A DNA stretch of 45,363 nucleotides from Alteromonadaceae bacterium (GCA_015487235.1 WFQC01000167.1:1-45363); one strand, 5' to 3'. Numbered from the stretch's first letter, positions 18,433 to 32,067 are shown. Numbers and translations are program-made. The notes: generated from the sequence alone by a model not told the origin.

Positions 18433-20499
18433 TTACTGCAGTACTGATATATCGGCAATATTGTAAAAACTATTACGAATTTGGTTAAGTAAGGTTAAAC
18501 GATTAATTTTAACGCTTTCATCGTCTGCCATCACCATAACACTGTCGAAAAAGTTATCAATAGGCGTTTTTAATGACGCTAATTCAGCCAAAATAGCTTG
18601 ATAATTTTGCTCTGCTTGCAAAGGCGCTATTTTAGTCGTGAGTTCAGTAAAAACTTGCGCTAATCTAAGCTCCGCTTCTTCTGTTGCCAGTTTGCTGTCA
18701 AAATGTTCAGCCAGCTCACCTTTAAATTTAGCTAAAATATTACCCACTCTTTTGTTGGCAGCAGCTAAGGCTGAAGCTTCTGCTAAGGTTTTAAAGTGGC
18801 TAACAGCTTTTATACGTTTATCAAAATCTAATGGTGCTGTCGGCTTTTTCGCTAAAACAGCTTGTATTACGTCTTGACTAATACCTTGCTCTTGATAGTA
18901 AGCCGCAAAGCGCCCCATAATAAAATCAATAACTTCTTGCTTAACATTATCGTTAGATAATACATCACCGTAGGCGATAATGCCTTGTTCAATTAACTGA
19001 GCAATATCTAAGTTAAGTGATTTTTCAATAACAATACGAATCAAACCAATAGCGGCTCGTCGTAAGGCAAAAGGGTCTTTATCACCTTTAGGTGGTTGAT
19101 TTATACCAAATATGCCAACTAAGGTATCAATTTTGTCGGCAATAGCAACAGTACAACCTATTTCGCCTTCAGGTAATTTATCACCGGCAAAACGTGGACG
19201 ATATTGGTCTTCTAAAGCAATAGCCACGGCCTCAGGTTCACCATCATGTTGTGCGTAGTATTTACCCATGGTGCCCTGCACTTGTGGAAATTCAAGCACC
19301 ATTTCTGTCATCAAGTCTGTTTTACTTAATAAGCCCGCTCTGTAAGCATATTCACTATTAAGACCAAGCTGTTGCGCTATATTTTTGCTCAAATTAGCAA
19401 TACGCGTTGATTTAGCTTTTAAGGTACCTAATTGTTTTTGGAATAAAACTGATTCTAAACTCAATAATCTTGATTCAAGCGTTTGTTTTTTATCAGTTTT
19501 AAAGAAAAATTCAGCATCAGCTAAGCGTGGGCGAATCACTTTTTCATTACCAAAGATAACCTGTTGTGGGTCTTTACTTTCTATATTACTGATAAAGATA
19601 AATTTATTGAGTAAATTACCCTGTTGATCGGTTATAGGAAAATACTTTTGATGATCTTTCATTGAGTAAATTAAGGGTTCAGCAGGAACCTGTAAAAAGT
19701 CTTCATCAAAACTACCCACTAAGGCAACAGGCCATTCAACTAAACCAGTGACTTCTTCAAGTAAAGCTTCATCTATCAATACCTTGGCATTTAATTCAGC
19801 CGCTTTTTGATTAATTTGCTCAAGTATCAACTGCTTTCGTTCTGCAAAGCTAGCAATAACATAAGCTTGTTTTAGGGCTTGTTGATACTCATCAGCACTT
19901 TTTAGTACCACTAAACCTGAACTATGAAAACGATGACCTGTAATAATATTACTGGCTTTTGTTGCTAACACTTCACCAGTAATAACCTCGTTGCCGTACA
20001 TTAGTGTTAAGGTATGAATTGGACGAATAAATTGTGTACGACGACTACCCCAGCGCATAGGTTTGGGAATAGGTAACTTCGCCACCGCTGTTTGCACCAT
20101 AGCAGGTATTAATTCGGCAACCGTTTTGCCTTGCTGCTTGGCTTTATATAGTAACCATTCACCTTTTTCAGTAACTAATCTTTCAGCTTGTTCTACGCTT
20201 ATACCGTTAGAGCGTGCCCAACCTTGTGCCGCTTTACTTGGTTGCCCTTTTTCATCAAAAGCCACATTGATTGCCGGACCTCTTTTTTCAACAATTTTGT
20301 CGGCTTGGCATTGCACTAAATCTGTAACACTTACTGCCAATCGTCTTGGTGTAGCAAACCAAGTTATTTCATTAAAGCTAAGTTCAGCTTTTTCAAGCTG
20401 CTCTTTTATTTGTTGATAAAAGGTAATAGCAAGTTTTTGTAGTGATTTAGGCGGTAATTCTTCTGTACCTAATTCAATTAAAAGCGTTTCTTTGATCAT
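18433..20499 (-). CDS. glyS: Glycyl-tRNA synthetase beta subunit
   Basis: GlyS is the tRNA-binding partner in the alpha2beta2 glycyl-tRNA synthetase that charges tRNA-Gly. At 688 residues it is full length and begins with the family N-terminus ETLLIELGTEELPPKSL. Further conserved features include the MRWG segment, PEPLIYSMKDHQKYFP, an HD-type domain with the motif DLMTEMVLEFPQVQGTMG, and the C-terminal anticodon-binding-like DALR helices. The ATG at 20499 shares one base with the glyQ stop (TAATG), giving coupled 1:1 synthesis of the two subunits. Confidence 0.98.
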   Translation of the reverse strand: MIKETLLIELGTEELPPKSLQKLAITFYQQIKEQLEKAELSFNEITWFATPRRLAVSVTDLVQCQADKIVEKRGPAINVAFDEKGQPSKAAQGWARSNGISVEQAERLVTEKGEWLLYKAKQQGKTVAELIPAMVQTAVAKLPIPKPMRWGSRRTQFIRPIHTLTLMYGNEVITGEVLATKASNIITGHRFHSSGLVVLKSADEYQQALKQAYVIASFAERKQLILEQINQKAAELNAKVLIDEALLEEVTGLVEWPVALVGSFDEDFLQVPAEPLIYSMKDHQKYFPITDQQGNLLNKFIFISNIESKDPQQVIFGNEKVIRPRLADAEFFFKTDKKQTLESRLLSLESVLFQKQLGTLKAKSTRIANLSKNIAQQLGLNSEYAYRAGLLSKTDLMTEMVLEFPQVQGTMGKYYAQHDGEPEAVAIALEDQYRPRFAGDKLPEGEIGCTVAIADKIDTLVGIFGINQPPKGDKDPFALRRAAIGLIRIVIEKSLNLDIAQLIEQGIIAYGDVLSNDNVKQEVIDFIMGRFAAYYQEQGISQDVIQAVLAKKPTAPLDFDKRIKAVSHFKTLAEASALAAANKRVGNILAKFKGELAEHFDSKLATEEAELRLAQVFTELTTKIAPLQAEQNYQAILAELASLKTPIDNFFDSVMVMADDESVKINRLTLLNQIRNSFYNIADISVLQ

Positions 20500-21428
20500 T
20501 ATTTATTCTCCGCCACTACTTGCTCGTTATTATTTGCACATAAAGGAAACCCCAGCTTTTCTCGAGCTTGATAATAAGCTTCTGCACAAGCTTTAGATAA
20601 AGTTCTTACTCGCAAAATATAACGCTGACGTTCTGTAACAGAAATAGCATGGCGTGCATCAAGTAAATTAAAGGCATGAGAAGCTTTCATTACTTGTTCA
20701 TAAGCAGGTAAAGGCAAGCCAGCGGCTATTAGTTTTTCACTGTCTTTTTCACACTGATCAAATTGTTGAAATAAAGCCTCAACATCGGCATATTCAAAGT
20801 TATAGGTTGATTGTTCTACTTCATTTTGATGAAAAACATCACCATAAAGTACTTTTCCCATAGGTCCATCTGTCCAAACTAGATCATAGATGCTATCAAC
20901 ATTTTGAATATACATGGCCAAACGTTCTAAACCATAAGTAATTTCACCTGTTACAGGGCTACACTCTAAACCACCCACTTGTTGAAAATAGGTAAACTGG
21001 GTTATTTCCATACCATTTAACCATATTTCCCAACCTAACCCCCAAGCACCTAGTGTGGGAGATTCCCAATTATCTTCTACAAAGCGAATATCATGAACTA
21101 ATGGATCAATACCTAATTCTTTCAATGAGTTAAGATATAATTCTTGAATATTATCAGGTGAAGGCTTAAGCATGACTTGAAATTGATAGTAATGCTGTAA
21201 GCGGTTTGGATTTTCACCATAACGACCATCGGTTGGTCGACGACAAGGCTGAACATAGGCACTACTCATCGGCTCAGGACCGATAGAGCGTAAAAATGTC
21301 ATGGGATGAAAAGTACCTGCCCCAACTTCTAAATCGAGGGGTTGAACAATTACACAACCCTGTCTTGACCAATAATCTTGCAATTGCAAAATTAACCCTT
21401 GAAATGTATTTATATTAAACGCGCTCAT
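20499..21428 (-). CDS. glyQ: Glycyl-tRNA synthetase alpha subunit
   Basis: GlyQ is the class II catalytic subunit that activates glycine and transfers it to tRNA-Gly with GlyS. The 309-residue protein carries the family blocks [49 protein letters not shown], and [18 protein letters not shown]. Class II motif arginines are in [11 protein letters not shown] and [10 protein letters not shown]. It leads the operon behind a sigma70-like promoter at 21468-21495. The bacterial alpha2beta2 enzyme type is usual in gammaproteobacteria. Confidence 0.98.
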   Translation of the reverse strand: MSAFNINTFQGLILQLQDYWSRQGCVIVQPLDLEVGAGTFHPMTFLRSIGPEPMSSAYVQPCRRPTDGRYGENPNRLQHYYQFQVMLKPSPDNIQELYLNSLKELGIDPLVHDIRFVEDNWESPTLGAWGLGWEIWLNGMEITQFTYFQQVGGLECSPVTGEITYGLERLAMYIQNVDSIYDLVWTDGPMGKVLYGDVFHQNEVEQSTYNFEYADVEALFQQFDQCEKDSEKLIAAGLPLPAYEQVMKASHAFNLLDARHAISVTERQRYILRVRTLSKACAEAYYQAREKLGFPLCANNNEQVVAENK

Positions 21429-21467
21429 GAATTTCTAATATTTGTCAGTGTTAATGAAATGCTGCTA

Positions 21468-21495
21468 AGTATAACCTTGTCAGCAACTTATACAA
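21468..21495 (-). promoter_or_regulatory. Candidate glyQS promoter
   Basis: On the minus strand TTGTAT (21490-21495) and TATACT (21468-21473) are 16 bp apart, 40 bp before the glyQ ATG. Both hexamers match sigma70 consensus at five or four of six positions. Confidence 0.55.
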
Positions 21496-21551
21496 TCGTG
21501 TAATACGACTTTCTATCGACAAAAATACACAATGCCAGCATAGAAAGGAAA

Positions 21552-21575
21552 ATGCCCGATTTGATTACCGGGCAT
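21552..21575 (-). terminator. Terminator downstream of gyrB
   Basis: ATGCCCG and CGGGCAT form a 7-bp stem with a 10-base loop. On the minus strand the stem is followed by TTTTCCTTT, so it fits termination of the dnaA-dnaN-recF-gyrB transcript 38 bp after the gyrB stop. Confidence 0.65.
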
Positions 21576-21612
21576 AATAATTTAATTATAATATAACTTA
21601 TTGATTTATATA

Positions 21613-25153
<3,541 letters not shown>

Positions 25154-26257
25154 TTATAAACGCATTGGCATTACAACATAGATTGCTTGTGGTGATTCAC
25201 ACCCTTCTATTACTACACTACTCTGTGCATCGGCTAAGGTGAATTTTACATTTTCATCTTTTATCGCATTTAAAACATCAAGCACGTAACTAACATTAAA
25301 ACCTATTTCTAAAGGCTCGTAAGGAAAGTTAATTTCTATTATTTCTTCAGCTTCTTCTTGCTCTGGGTTGTTCGCTGTAATTTTTAATTCATTATTTAAA
25401 AAGTTAAGGCGAACTCCTTTAAATTTTTCATTTGATAAAATTGATGCACGTGAAAGCACTTGTCTTAATTGTTCTTTATTTGCCTCTAAAACTTTATCAC
25501 CGTTTCGTGGTAATACACGGCGATAATCAGGAAAACGACCATCAACTAATTTACTGGTAAAAGAAAAAAGATTATCAATAATACGAATATGGTTTGAACC
25601 TAAATATATTTGTACTTCTTCTTCAACAGGGCTAAGTAAGCGAATAATTTCTAAAATACCCTTTCTTGGAACAATAACTTGTCGCGTAGGTAAATTTAAG
25701 TTTTCTTTAGCAATTTTACAGATAGCTAAACGGTGTCCGTCTGTGGCAACTGAACGAATTTCATTACCTTCGGTTTCAATAGACATACCATTTAAATAAT
25801 AGCGAACATCTTGATTCGCCATAGAAAAGTGTGTACTTTCAATAAGTTGTAAAAAATCAGATTTAAGTAATTTAAATTCTACATCACCTTTCCACTTTTC
25901 AATATTAGGAAAATCACTCGCAGGCAATGTTGAAAGTGAGTATTTACTTCTACCAGTACTTATTTTTATTGTTTCATTAACTAATTCGAAGGTTAACATT
26001 GAACCTTCAGGTAGACTTTTACAAATATCTAATAATTTTTTTGCTGGAATGGTAATTTTTCCATCTTCACCTTGGTTTTCGACTGCTGTTGCAGAAACCA
26101 TTTCAAGTTCTAAATCAGTGGCAGTAAGTGTTAAGGTTTGACCTTGAATATCAAAAAGAACGTTACCTAATATAGGCAAAGTACTTTTACGCTCAACCGC
26201 ACCAGAAACCAACAACAATGGTTTCAACAATGATTCCCTATTTAGTGAAAACTTCAT
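25154..26257 (-). CDS. dnaN: DNA polymerase III beta subunit (sliding clamp)
   Basis: DnaN is the ring-shaped clamp that tethers DNA polymerase III and many repair proteins to DNA. The 367-residue protein shows three consecutive clamp domains of about 120 residues each. It starts MKFSLNRESLLKPLL, continues through RKSTLPILGNVL and ATDGHRLA, and ends with the clamp-typical VMPMRL. It follows dnaA by 26 bp and is contiguous with recF, and is expected to be cotranscribed with dnaA. Confidence 0.98.
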   Translation of the reverse strand: MKFSLNRESLLKPLLLVSGAVERKSTLPILGNVLFDIQGQTLTLTATDLELEMVSATAVENQGEDGKITIPAKKLLDICKSLPEGSMLTFELVNETIKISTGRSKYSLSTLPASDFPNIEKWKGDVEFKLLKSDFLQLIESTHFSMANQDVRYYLNGMSIETEGNEIRSVATDGHRLAICKIAKENLNLPTRQVIVPRKGILEIIRLLSPVEEEVQIYLGSNHIRIIDNLFSFTSKLVDGRFPDYRRVLPRNGDKVLEANKEQLRQVLSRASILSNEKFKGVRLNFLNNELKITANNPEQEEAEEIIEINFPYEPLEIGFNVSYVLDVLNAIKDENVKFTLADAQSSVVIEGCESPQAIYVVMPMRL

Positions 26258-26283
26258 TCTATTTACCTGTTTAGCTATTTAAT

Positions 26284-27639
26284 TTAAGAGGATAATGTTC
26301 TTATTAAATTTGTATAATCCGCTTTTATGTCGTGATTTTCTTCTTTTAAAGCAACAACTTTTCTACACGCATGTAATACTGTTGTATGATCTCTACCACC
26401 AAAGGCATTACCTATTTCAGGTAAACTATGGTTTGTTAATTCTTTAGATAATGCCATTGCTATCTGTCGAGGTCTAGCAACAGATCGACTTCTGCGCTTA
26501 GAAAGTAGATCAGCAACTTTAATTTTATAATATTCAGCTACTGTACGTTGAATATTATCAATAGTCACCAGTTTGTCTTGTAAAGCGAGTAAATCACGTA
26601 ATGCTTCACGAACAAAATCTATTGTTATTGGTCGTCCAGTGAAATTAGCATTGGCAATAACACGATTTAATGCCCCTTCAAGTTCACGTACATTTGATCG
26701 TAAGCGCTTAGCAATAAAAAAAGCGACTTCATCAGCTAAATTAACATTATGCTCTTGTGCCTTACGTTTTAAAATAGCAACACGTGTTTCCAGCTCAGGT
26801 GGATCAATGGCTATTGTTAAGCCCCAGCCAAATCGAGATTTAAGCCTATCTTCAACACCGTCTATTTCTTTTGGATAACGATCGCTGGTTAAGATAATTT
26901 GTTGATTTCCTTCAAGTAATGCATTAAAAGTATGAAAAAATTCTTCTTGTGTACGCTCTTTTTTAGCAAAAAATTGAATATCATCAATTAATAATGCATC
27001 GACACTACGGTAATGCTGTTTAAATTTTTCAATCGCATTATTTTGTAAAGCGCGCACCATATCTTGAACAAAACGTTCAGAATGCATATAAGCGATTTTT
27101 GCCTTAGGATTATTGAGCAAAATAGCATTACCTACTGCATGTAACAGATGGGTTTTACCTAAGCCTGTACCACCATAAATAAATAAAGGATTATAAGCTT
27201 TACCAGGATTATCAGCAACTTGAGAAGCAGCAGCTCGAGCTAATTGATTAGACTTACCTTCAACGAAATTTTCAAAGGTATAATTTAACCTAACATTAGT
27301 TGTTTTAGGTAAATGAGGATCGGTATCTTGAGTTTTAGCATTATTATTGGTTGCTTTTGCTGAATTACCATTAGGCAACACTTTATTTGGTACGGCTTTA
27401 CTGCCAACATCAAAACGTAGCAAAGGAGGATCATCTTGATCATGCAAAGAGACTAGCTCGTTGATCCTATCAACATATTTCTCACGCACCCAATCTAAGA
27501 CAAAACGATTAGGTGCATATAATGTCATTATATTATCTTCAACAACACACTGTAATGGACGGATCCACATACTAAATTGTTGTGCTGGCAATTCTTCTTG
27601 GAGGACAGACAAGCAACGCTGCCAAACAGAATTCTCCAC
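26284..27639 (-). CDS. dnaA: Chromosomal replication initiator protein DnaA
   Basis: DnaA binds DnaA boxes and melts the origin. The 451-residue protein has domain I at the N-terminus ([24 protein letters not shown]), a low-complexity Asn/Lys/Thr linker (about 85-110), the AAA+ domain with Walker [11 protein letters not shown] and Walker [10 protein letters not shown], and domain IV with the DnaA-box-binding signature [14 protein letters not shown]. The start is GTG with GGGAG 6 bp upstream, and [10 protein letters not shown] fits the family. The leader to 28034 holds a perfect DnaA box (27776-27784), consistent with autoregulation. Confidence 0.98.
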   Translation of the reverse strand: MENSVWQRCLSVLQEELPAQQFSMWIRPLQCVVEDNIMTLYAPNRFVLDWVREKYVDRINELVSLHDQDDPPLLRFDVGSKAVPNKVLPNGNSAKATNNNAKTQDTDPHLPKTTNVRLNYTFENFVEGKSNQLARAAASQVADNPGKAYNPLFIYGGTGLGKTHLLHAVGNAILLNNPKAKIAYMHSERFVQDMVRALQNNAIEKFKQHYRSVDALLIDDIQFFAKKERTQEEFFHTFNALLEGNQQIILTSDRYPKEIDGVEDRLKSRFGWGLTIAIDPPELETRVAILKRKAQEHNVNLADEVAFFIAKRLRSNVRELEGALNRVIANANFTGRPITIDFVREALRDLLALQDKLVTIDNIQRTVAEYYKIKVADLLSKRRSRSVARPRQIAMALSKELTNHSLPEIGNAFGGRDHTTVLHACRKVVALKEENHDIKADYTNLIRTLSS

Positions 27640-27654
27640 GTGAAGCTCCCTAAG

Positions 27655-27678
27655 CTAATTTTTATTTTTAAAAATTAG
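27655..27678. repeat. Perfect AT inverted repeat in the dnaA leader
   Basis: CTAATTTTTA and TAAAAATTAG are 10-bp perfect arms around TTTT, 16 bp upstream of the dnaA GTG. It could form an mRNA hairpin just ahead of the ribosome-binding site or a protein-binding site. No specific function is known to me. Confidence 0.45.
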
Positions 27679-27775
27679 AGTAACCTACTAGCCTAGAAAA
27701 TTAAGGACAATGGACTCAAATTAACAAGAATAAAATAAAATCATTAAAATTGTAATAAGGCCATTATCTCTATAG

Positions 27776-27784
27776 TTATCCACA
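27776..27784 (+). promoter_or_regulatory. DnaA box upstream of dnaA
   Basis: TTATCCACA is an exact high-affinity DnaA box, 137 bp upstream of the dnaA start codon. In related bacteria a box here mediates repression of dnaA by its own product. Confidence 0.75.
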
Positions 27785-28034
27785 AGTGCAATATTGACTT
27801 TTAAAATAAGTTGAAATTTATCAACCGTATTTTTGTAACTACATATTTTTACTGAAAATTATACTTTATTTAATATTATTTTATTGTTAAAAAAAATTGC
27901 TTATATTATTTAGATATTTAGTGATTTTTTCTACCTTTGATTAATTATTAGCTATTTTTGTTTATAACATTGTGGATATTTTAACGATCACATCGATCTT
28001 TAAGGATCTTTTAATAAATAGCTGATAAATATCA

Positions 28035-28063
28035 TTGACAAAATATTACAGGCGCTATAGAAT
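28035..28063 (+). promoter_or_regulatory. Strong sigma70 promoter for rpmH-rnpA-yidD-yidC
   Basis: TTGACA (28035-28040) and TAGAAT (28058-28063) are separated by exactly 17 bp. The -35 is a perfect consensus and the -10 differs at one position. It lies 74 bp before the rpmH start. Confidence 0.82.
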
Positions 28064-28136
28064 TCGGCCTCATTTTTTATTCAGTGTGCTCTTAACGGCG
28101 GTTTGCCAGGGCAACATTAACCGACGGATTAGCGTA

Positions 28137-28271
28137 ATGAAAAGAACATTTCAACCAAGTAATTTAAAACGTAAACGTAACCACGGTTTCCGTGCACGTA
28201 TGGCAACTAAGAATGGCCGTGCAGTAATTGCACGTCGTCGTGCTAAAGGCCGCGCTAAGCTTACAGCTTAA
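28137..28271 (+). CDS. rpmH: Large ribosomal subunit protein bL34
   Basis: L34 is a small 23S rRNA-binding protein of the 50S subunit. The 44-residue product starts [19 protein letters not shown] and ends GRAKLTA, and matches the family over its entire length. The frame is open upstream to 28035, but the additional N-terminal residues are not L34-like and include the promoter, so the ATG at 28137 is the start. rnpA follows after 42 bp, the near-universal order. Confidence 0.98.
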   Translation: MKRTFQPSNLKRKRNHGFRARMATKNGRAVIARRRAKGRAKLTA

Positions 28272-28313
28272 TCTCTTTGCTATTTCTTTTTAGTTAAGAG
28301 CTAGAGTAGCCAC

Positions 28314-28670
28314 ATGGTTACTTACCAATATAATCGGGAGTCACGCTTGTTGACTCCTGATCATTTCAAAGTGGTTTTTTCTAAACCAATTCGATTTCAT
28401 TCTCAACATTTTACTGTACTTATTCGTCATAATAACCTTGATCATCCTCGGTTAGGCTTTGCTATTGCGAAAAAAAGAGTTAAACATGCAGTACAACGAA
28501 ATCGTATCAAACGACTCGTAAGAGAAAGTTTTAGATTAAATCAGCATAATTTACCTACTGTTGACTTGGTAATTATGGCAAAATCAGGTATTGATCAATT
28601 AGATAACCAAGCTATTAAACAACAGATTGAAAAAATATGGCGAAAAATAATTCAACGCCAAAAAAATTAG
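28314..28670 (+). CDS. rnpA: Ribonuclease P protein component
   Basis: RnpA is the protein cofactor of RNase P, which trims tRNA 5' leaders. It is a 118-residue basic protein with the family signature [16 protein letters not shown] near residues 59-74 and the [11 protein letters not shown] strand before it. The last 34 bp overlap the start of yidD in another frame, which is usual in this operon. Confidence 0.97.
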   Translation: MVTYQYNRESRLLTPDHFKVVFSKPIRFHSQHFTVLIRHNNLDHPRLGFAIAKKRVKHAVQRNRIKRLVRESFRLNQHNLPTVDLVIMAKSGIDQLDNQAIKQQIEKIWRKIIQRQKN

Positions 28671-28885
28671 CTGTTGCTTTTATTAAAGCCTATCAGCGCT
28701 GGCTTAGCCCACTACTTGGCAATAACTGTCGCTTTCATCCAACATGCTCTGGCTATGCGATTGAAGCGATAAATCGCTTTGGTGTGATAAAAGGGTGTTG
28801 GTTAGCAGGCAAACGTATATTAAAATGTCATCCTTTACATGCGGGTGGTGAAGATCCCGTACCTCAATCGAAAAAAGAGAAGTAA
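28637..28885 (+). CDS. yidD: Membrane protein insertion efficiency factor YidD
   Basis: YidD is a small inner-membrane-associated protein thought to assist YidC-dependent insertion. The 82 residues include the Cys-rich core [26 protein letters not shown], followed by [18 protein letters not shown], the family hallmark. It overlaps rnpA by 34 bp and yidC follows 6 bp later, so translation of the three is probably linked. Confidence 0.96.
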   Translation: MAKNNSTPKKLAVAFIKAYQRWLSPLLGNNCRFHPTCSGYAIEAINRFGVIKGCWLAGKRILKCHPLHAGGEDPVPQSKKEK

Positions 28886-28891
28886 TAGACT

Positions 28892-30541
28892 ATGGAATCC
28901 CAACGCAATTTGCTCCTTATAGCGTTATTAGTGGTAAGTTATTTGTTATTTGAACAATGGCAAGTAGATCATGCTCCAGCAGCTCCACAAACAACGACGG
29001 TAAGTACAACCAAGCAAGAAAGCAGTAACAATGCTGGTTCATCTGATTTTATTCCAACATCAGATGATAAAGTAGCGAGCCCAGTAACAGAAGAAGTAAC
29101 CGCCTCTGCAACAATTATTGAAGTTAAAACTGATGTTTTAGCTATAAAAATTAATACGCAAGGTGGTGATATTGTTGAAGCACAATTATTAAAATACAAC
29201 ACAGAATTAAATAATGGTGTGCCATTTAAGTTACTGCAAAATGGTCAATTTAAACATATTGCTCAAAGTGGCTTAACGGGTGCAAATGGCTTAGACAACC
29301 AAAAATCTCGCCCTATTTATCAAACAGAACGTAAACTTTATCAAGTGGTAAATGATCAACAAGAACTGGTTGTCGATTTAGTTTACAACGATGATAATGC
29401 TTTAACTGTTACTAAGCGCTTTACCTTTTCTCGCGATAGTTACGATATAAAAGTTAACTATATTATTAAAAATAATATGGCAACCAATGCCAGCGTGCAA
29501 TTTTATGCTCAATTAAGACAAACCGTTGATATTCCAAAATCAAGTAGCATGATGCCTACCTCTGCTTATCGTGGTGCAGCTTACTCGACCAGTGAAGATC
29601 TTTATGAAAAGTATGATTTTGATGATATTAAAGAACAGCCTTTAAACATGGTGACTAAAGGTGGTTGGGTTGCGATGATCCAACATTATTTTGTTTCTGC
29701 TTGGGTTCCTGAGCAAGAAAGTGAAAATAAACTTTATTCATCTTACACAAGAAGCGGTGATGCCATTATAGGGTTTAAAGCGCCGCTTATTATTATTAAA
29801 CCTCATGAAGAAAAAATGACAACGGCAACCTTGTACGTAGGTCCTAAAGATCAAGATGAAATGGCTAAATTAGCAGAAGGCTTAGATCTAACCATAGATT
29901 ATGGATTTTTATGGATGATCAGCCAGCCACTATTTTGGTTACTTGTACAAATTCACTCACTTGTTGGAAATTGGGGGATTGCAATTATTGTGATCACCTT
30001 AATTGTTAAAGGCGGTATGTATCCTTTAACCAAAGCACAATATACCTCAATGGCTAAAATGCGTGAGCTACAGCCTAAAATTGCAGCACTAAAAGATCGC
30101 TTTGGTGACGATAGACAAAAAATGTCTAAAGCAATGATGGATATGTACAAAAAAGAAAAAGTTAATCCAGCAGGAGGCTGTTTCCCATTATTATTACAAA
30201 TGCCTATTTTCTTAGCTCTTTATTGGGTATTTTTAGAAAGTGTAGAACTTAGACATGCGCCATTTATGTTATGGATACAAGATTTATCGGCTAAAGACCC
30301 TTATTATATTTTACCAATACTAATGGGTATTAGTATGTATGTAATGCAAAAAATGCAGCCGATGACAATACAAGATCCAATGCAACAAAAAATGATGCAG
30401 TATATGCCAGTATTCTTTACTATTTTCTTCTTCTGGTTCCCTTCAGGGCTTGTATTATATTGGTTGGTTAGTAATATTATTTCTATTGTGCAAATGAAAA
30501 TAATCTTTGCAGGTATAGAAAAACAAAAAGCAAAAACTTAA
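28892..30541 (+). CDS. yidC: Membrane protein insertase YidC
   Basis: YidC inserts and folds inner-membrane proteins, alone or with Sec. ATP synthase subunit c is a well-known substrate, and its gene lies at 38618 here. The 549-residue protein has an N-terminal membrane anchor (about 5-20), a Ser/Thr-rich linker, a large periplasmic beta-supersandwich domain (about 60-340) and the conserved five-segment C-terminal insertase core from about 350. That core includes the charged cytoplasmic hairpin MAKMRELQPKIAALKDRF and NPAGGCFPLLLQMPIFLALYW, whose groove Arg equivalent precedes it. A terminator follows at 30566. Confidence 0.97.
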   Translation: MESQRNLLLIALLVVSYLLFEQWQVDHAPAAPQTTTVSTTKQESSNNAGSSDFIPTSDDKVASPVTEEVTASATIIEVKTDVLAIKINTQGGDIVEAQLLKYNTELNNGVPFKLLQNGQFKHIAQSGLTGANGLDNQKSRPIYQTERKLYQVVNDQQELVVDLVYNDDNALTVTKRFTFSRDSYDIKVNYIIKNNMATNASVQFYAQLRQTVDIPKSSSMMPTSAYRGAAYSTSEDLYEKYDFDDIKEQPLNMVTKGGWVAMIQHYFVSAWVPEQESENKLYSSYTRSGDAIIGFKAPLIIIKPHEEKMTTATLYVGPKDQDEMAKLAEGLDLTIDYGFLWMISQPLFWLLVQIHSLVGNWGIAIIVITLIVKGGMYPLTKAQYTSMAKMRELQPKIAALKDRFGDDRQKMSKAMMDMYKKEKVNPAGGCFPLLLQMPIFLALYWVFLESVELRHAPFMLWIQDLSAKDPYYILPILMGISMYVMQKMQPMTIQDPMQQKMMQYMPVFFTIFFFWFPSGLVLYWLVSNIISIVQMKIIFAGIEKQKAKT

Positions 30542-30565
30542 CTAGTAGTTTATCGTTAGGTATTT

Positions 30566-30593
30566 AAAGCGGCTCTATGAGTCGCTTTTTTTA
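30566..30593 (+). terminator. Intrinsic terminator after yidC
   Basis: AAAGCGGCTC and GAGTCGCTTT form a 10-bp stem with one G-U pair and a TAT loop, followed by an unbroken T-run. It closes the rpmH-yidC unit 25 bp after the yidC stop. Confidence 0.85.
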
Positions 30594-30650
30594 TTTCTAG
30601 TGAATAATAAAGTAAAATAGATTTATTAATCGCTAGTAGAATTTAACCGA

Positions 30651-32045
30651 ATGTCTCAAACTTCTTTAAGTACACAGCACCAAGACACTATTACAGCACA
30701 AGCCACACCACCCGGCAGAGGTGGTGTGGGTATTATCAGAGTATCAGGACCTAAAGCAAAAGAGGTAGCAAAAGCTATTTTAGGTAAGGTTCCAGAGGTA
30801 AGAAAAGCAGAATACCTTGCATTTAAAGATCGCCATCAACACACCTTAGATCAAGGTATTGCCTTATATTTTAAGGCGCCACACTCTTTTACTGGCGAAG
30901 ATGTTTTAGAGTTACAGGCACACGGGGGCCCAATAATTTTAGATATGCTATTAAAAGAAATTACCGCGCTACCAAATATTCGCTTAGCAAACCCTGGTGA
31001 ATTTAGTGAACAGGCTTTTTTAAATGATAAGCTTGATTTAACACAAGCTGAGGCTATTGCCGATTTAATTAACTCAAGTTCAGAGCAAGCTGCCCGTTGT
31101 GCCTTACACTCACTACAAGGTGATTTTTCAAAACTTATTCACCAACTCGTTGAACAGGTTATTCACTTACGCATGTATGTTGAAGCTGCTATTGATTTTC
31201 CCGAAGAAGAAATAGATTTTCTAGCAGATAAAAAAATAGTTTCTGATTTAAAAGCCATCATCACGCAAATAAGCCAAGTAAGAGAAAAAGCAAGGCAAGG
31301 TAGTATTATAAGAGAAGGTATGCGTGTGGTGATTGCTGGTCGCCCTAATGCAGGTAAATCAAGCCTACTTAACGCGCTAAGTGGTCGAGAAAGTGCCATT
31401 GTTACTGATATAGCGGGAACAACTCGAGACGTACTGAGTGAACAAATACATATTGATGGTATGCCATTACATATTATAGATACCGCAGGGCTAAGAGAAA
31501 GTGCTGATAAGGTTGAGCAAATAGGCATAGCGCGCGCGTGGCAAGAAATTAATCAAGCTGATCGTGTACTACTTATGATCGATGCCAGCGAATACCAAAA
31601 TAATGCTTATTTTAATGCAAAACAACAATGGCCTGATTTTTTTGACAAACTTCCCCCAAATATTGGCTTAACCATCATTAAAAATAAAGCTGATATCAGC
31701 CAAGATCCTGTTGCCATAACTCAAGAAAATAATAATACAGTTATCACACTTTCAGCAAAAACGGGTGCAGGTATCACACTATTAAAAGATCATTTAAAAA
31801 CAATTATGGGTTATCAAGGCAGTACTGAAGGTGGTTTTATGGCAAGGCGTCGCCACTTAATAGCGTTAGAAAAAGCCCATCAACACCTTGAAACGGGGTT
31901 AACTCAACTAGAGTCTTTTATGGCAGGTGAAATATTAGCAGAAGAGTTACGCTTAACACAGCAAGAACTCAACCAAATCACCGGTGAATTCACCAGTGAT
32001 GATCTACTTGGCAAAATATTTTCATCCTTTTGTATCGGAAAATAA
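30651..32045 (+). CDS. mnmE: tRNA uridine-5-carboxymethylaminomethyl GTPase MnmE
   Basis: MnmE works with MnmG to place the (carboxymethyl)aminomethyl group on wobble uridine 34 of certain tRNAs. The 464-residue protein has the N-terminal tetrahydrofolate-binding domain (about 12-130, starting [22 protein letters not shown]), a helical domain and a G domain inserted from about residue 220. G motifs are [24 protein letters not shown] and NKAD. The C-terminus FCIGK carries the invariant catalytic-site cysteine. mioC follows after 22 bp. Confidence 0.98.
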   Translation: MSQTSLSTQHQDTITAQATPPGRGGVGIIRVSGPKAKEVAKAILGKVPEVRKAEYLAFKDRHQHTLDQGIALYFKAPHSFTGEDVLELQAHGGPIILDMLLKEITALPNIRLANPGEFSEQAFLNDKLDLTQAEAIADLINSSSEQAARCALHSLQGDFSKLIHQLVEQVIHLRMYVEAAIDFPEEEIDFLADKKIVSDLKAIITQISQVREKARQGSIIREGMRVVIAGRPNAGKSSLLNALSGRESAIVTDIAGTTRDVLSEQIHIDGMPLHIIDTAGLRESADKVEQIGIARAWQEINQADRVLLMIDASEYQNNAYFNAKQQWPDFFDKLPPNIGLTIIKNKADISQDPVAITQENNNTVITLSAKTGAGITLLKDHLKTIMGYQGSTEGGFMARRRHLIALEKAHQHLETGLTQLESFMAGEILAEELRLTQQELNQITGEFTSDDLLGKIFSSFCIGK

Positions 32046-32067
32046 ACACAAAATAATAGGAATAAAA

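Larger units (their letters stand above)
27640..28136. other. dnaA/rpmH intergenic region with DnaA box and GATC sites
   Basis: This is 497 bp of very AT-rich DNA with no supported gene apart from the rpmH leader. It holds a perfect DnaA box TTATCCACA (27776-27784), a near-match at 27971-27979 on the minus strand (one mismatch), and three GATC sites at 27986, 27995 and 28005 in a GATCTTTAAGGATCTTTT context that resembles origin 13-mers. The dnaA promoter must also lie here, but several weak candidates prevent a choice. In Pseudomonas the chromosome origin sits in this same gene interval, so it may be a relic or accessory initiator site. The 28035-28063 promoter serves rpmH. Confidence 0.6.

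Noticed and set aside
25445-25465. parS-like GCACGTGAAAGC in dnaN
   Set aside because: Only the central CACGTGAAA matches. About four mismatches to the 16-bp palindrome make ParB loading unlikely.
28035-28136. N-terminal extension of L34
   Set aside because: The frame is open upstream, but the extension includes the promoter and lacks L34-like sequence. The 44-residue product is complete.
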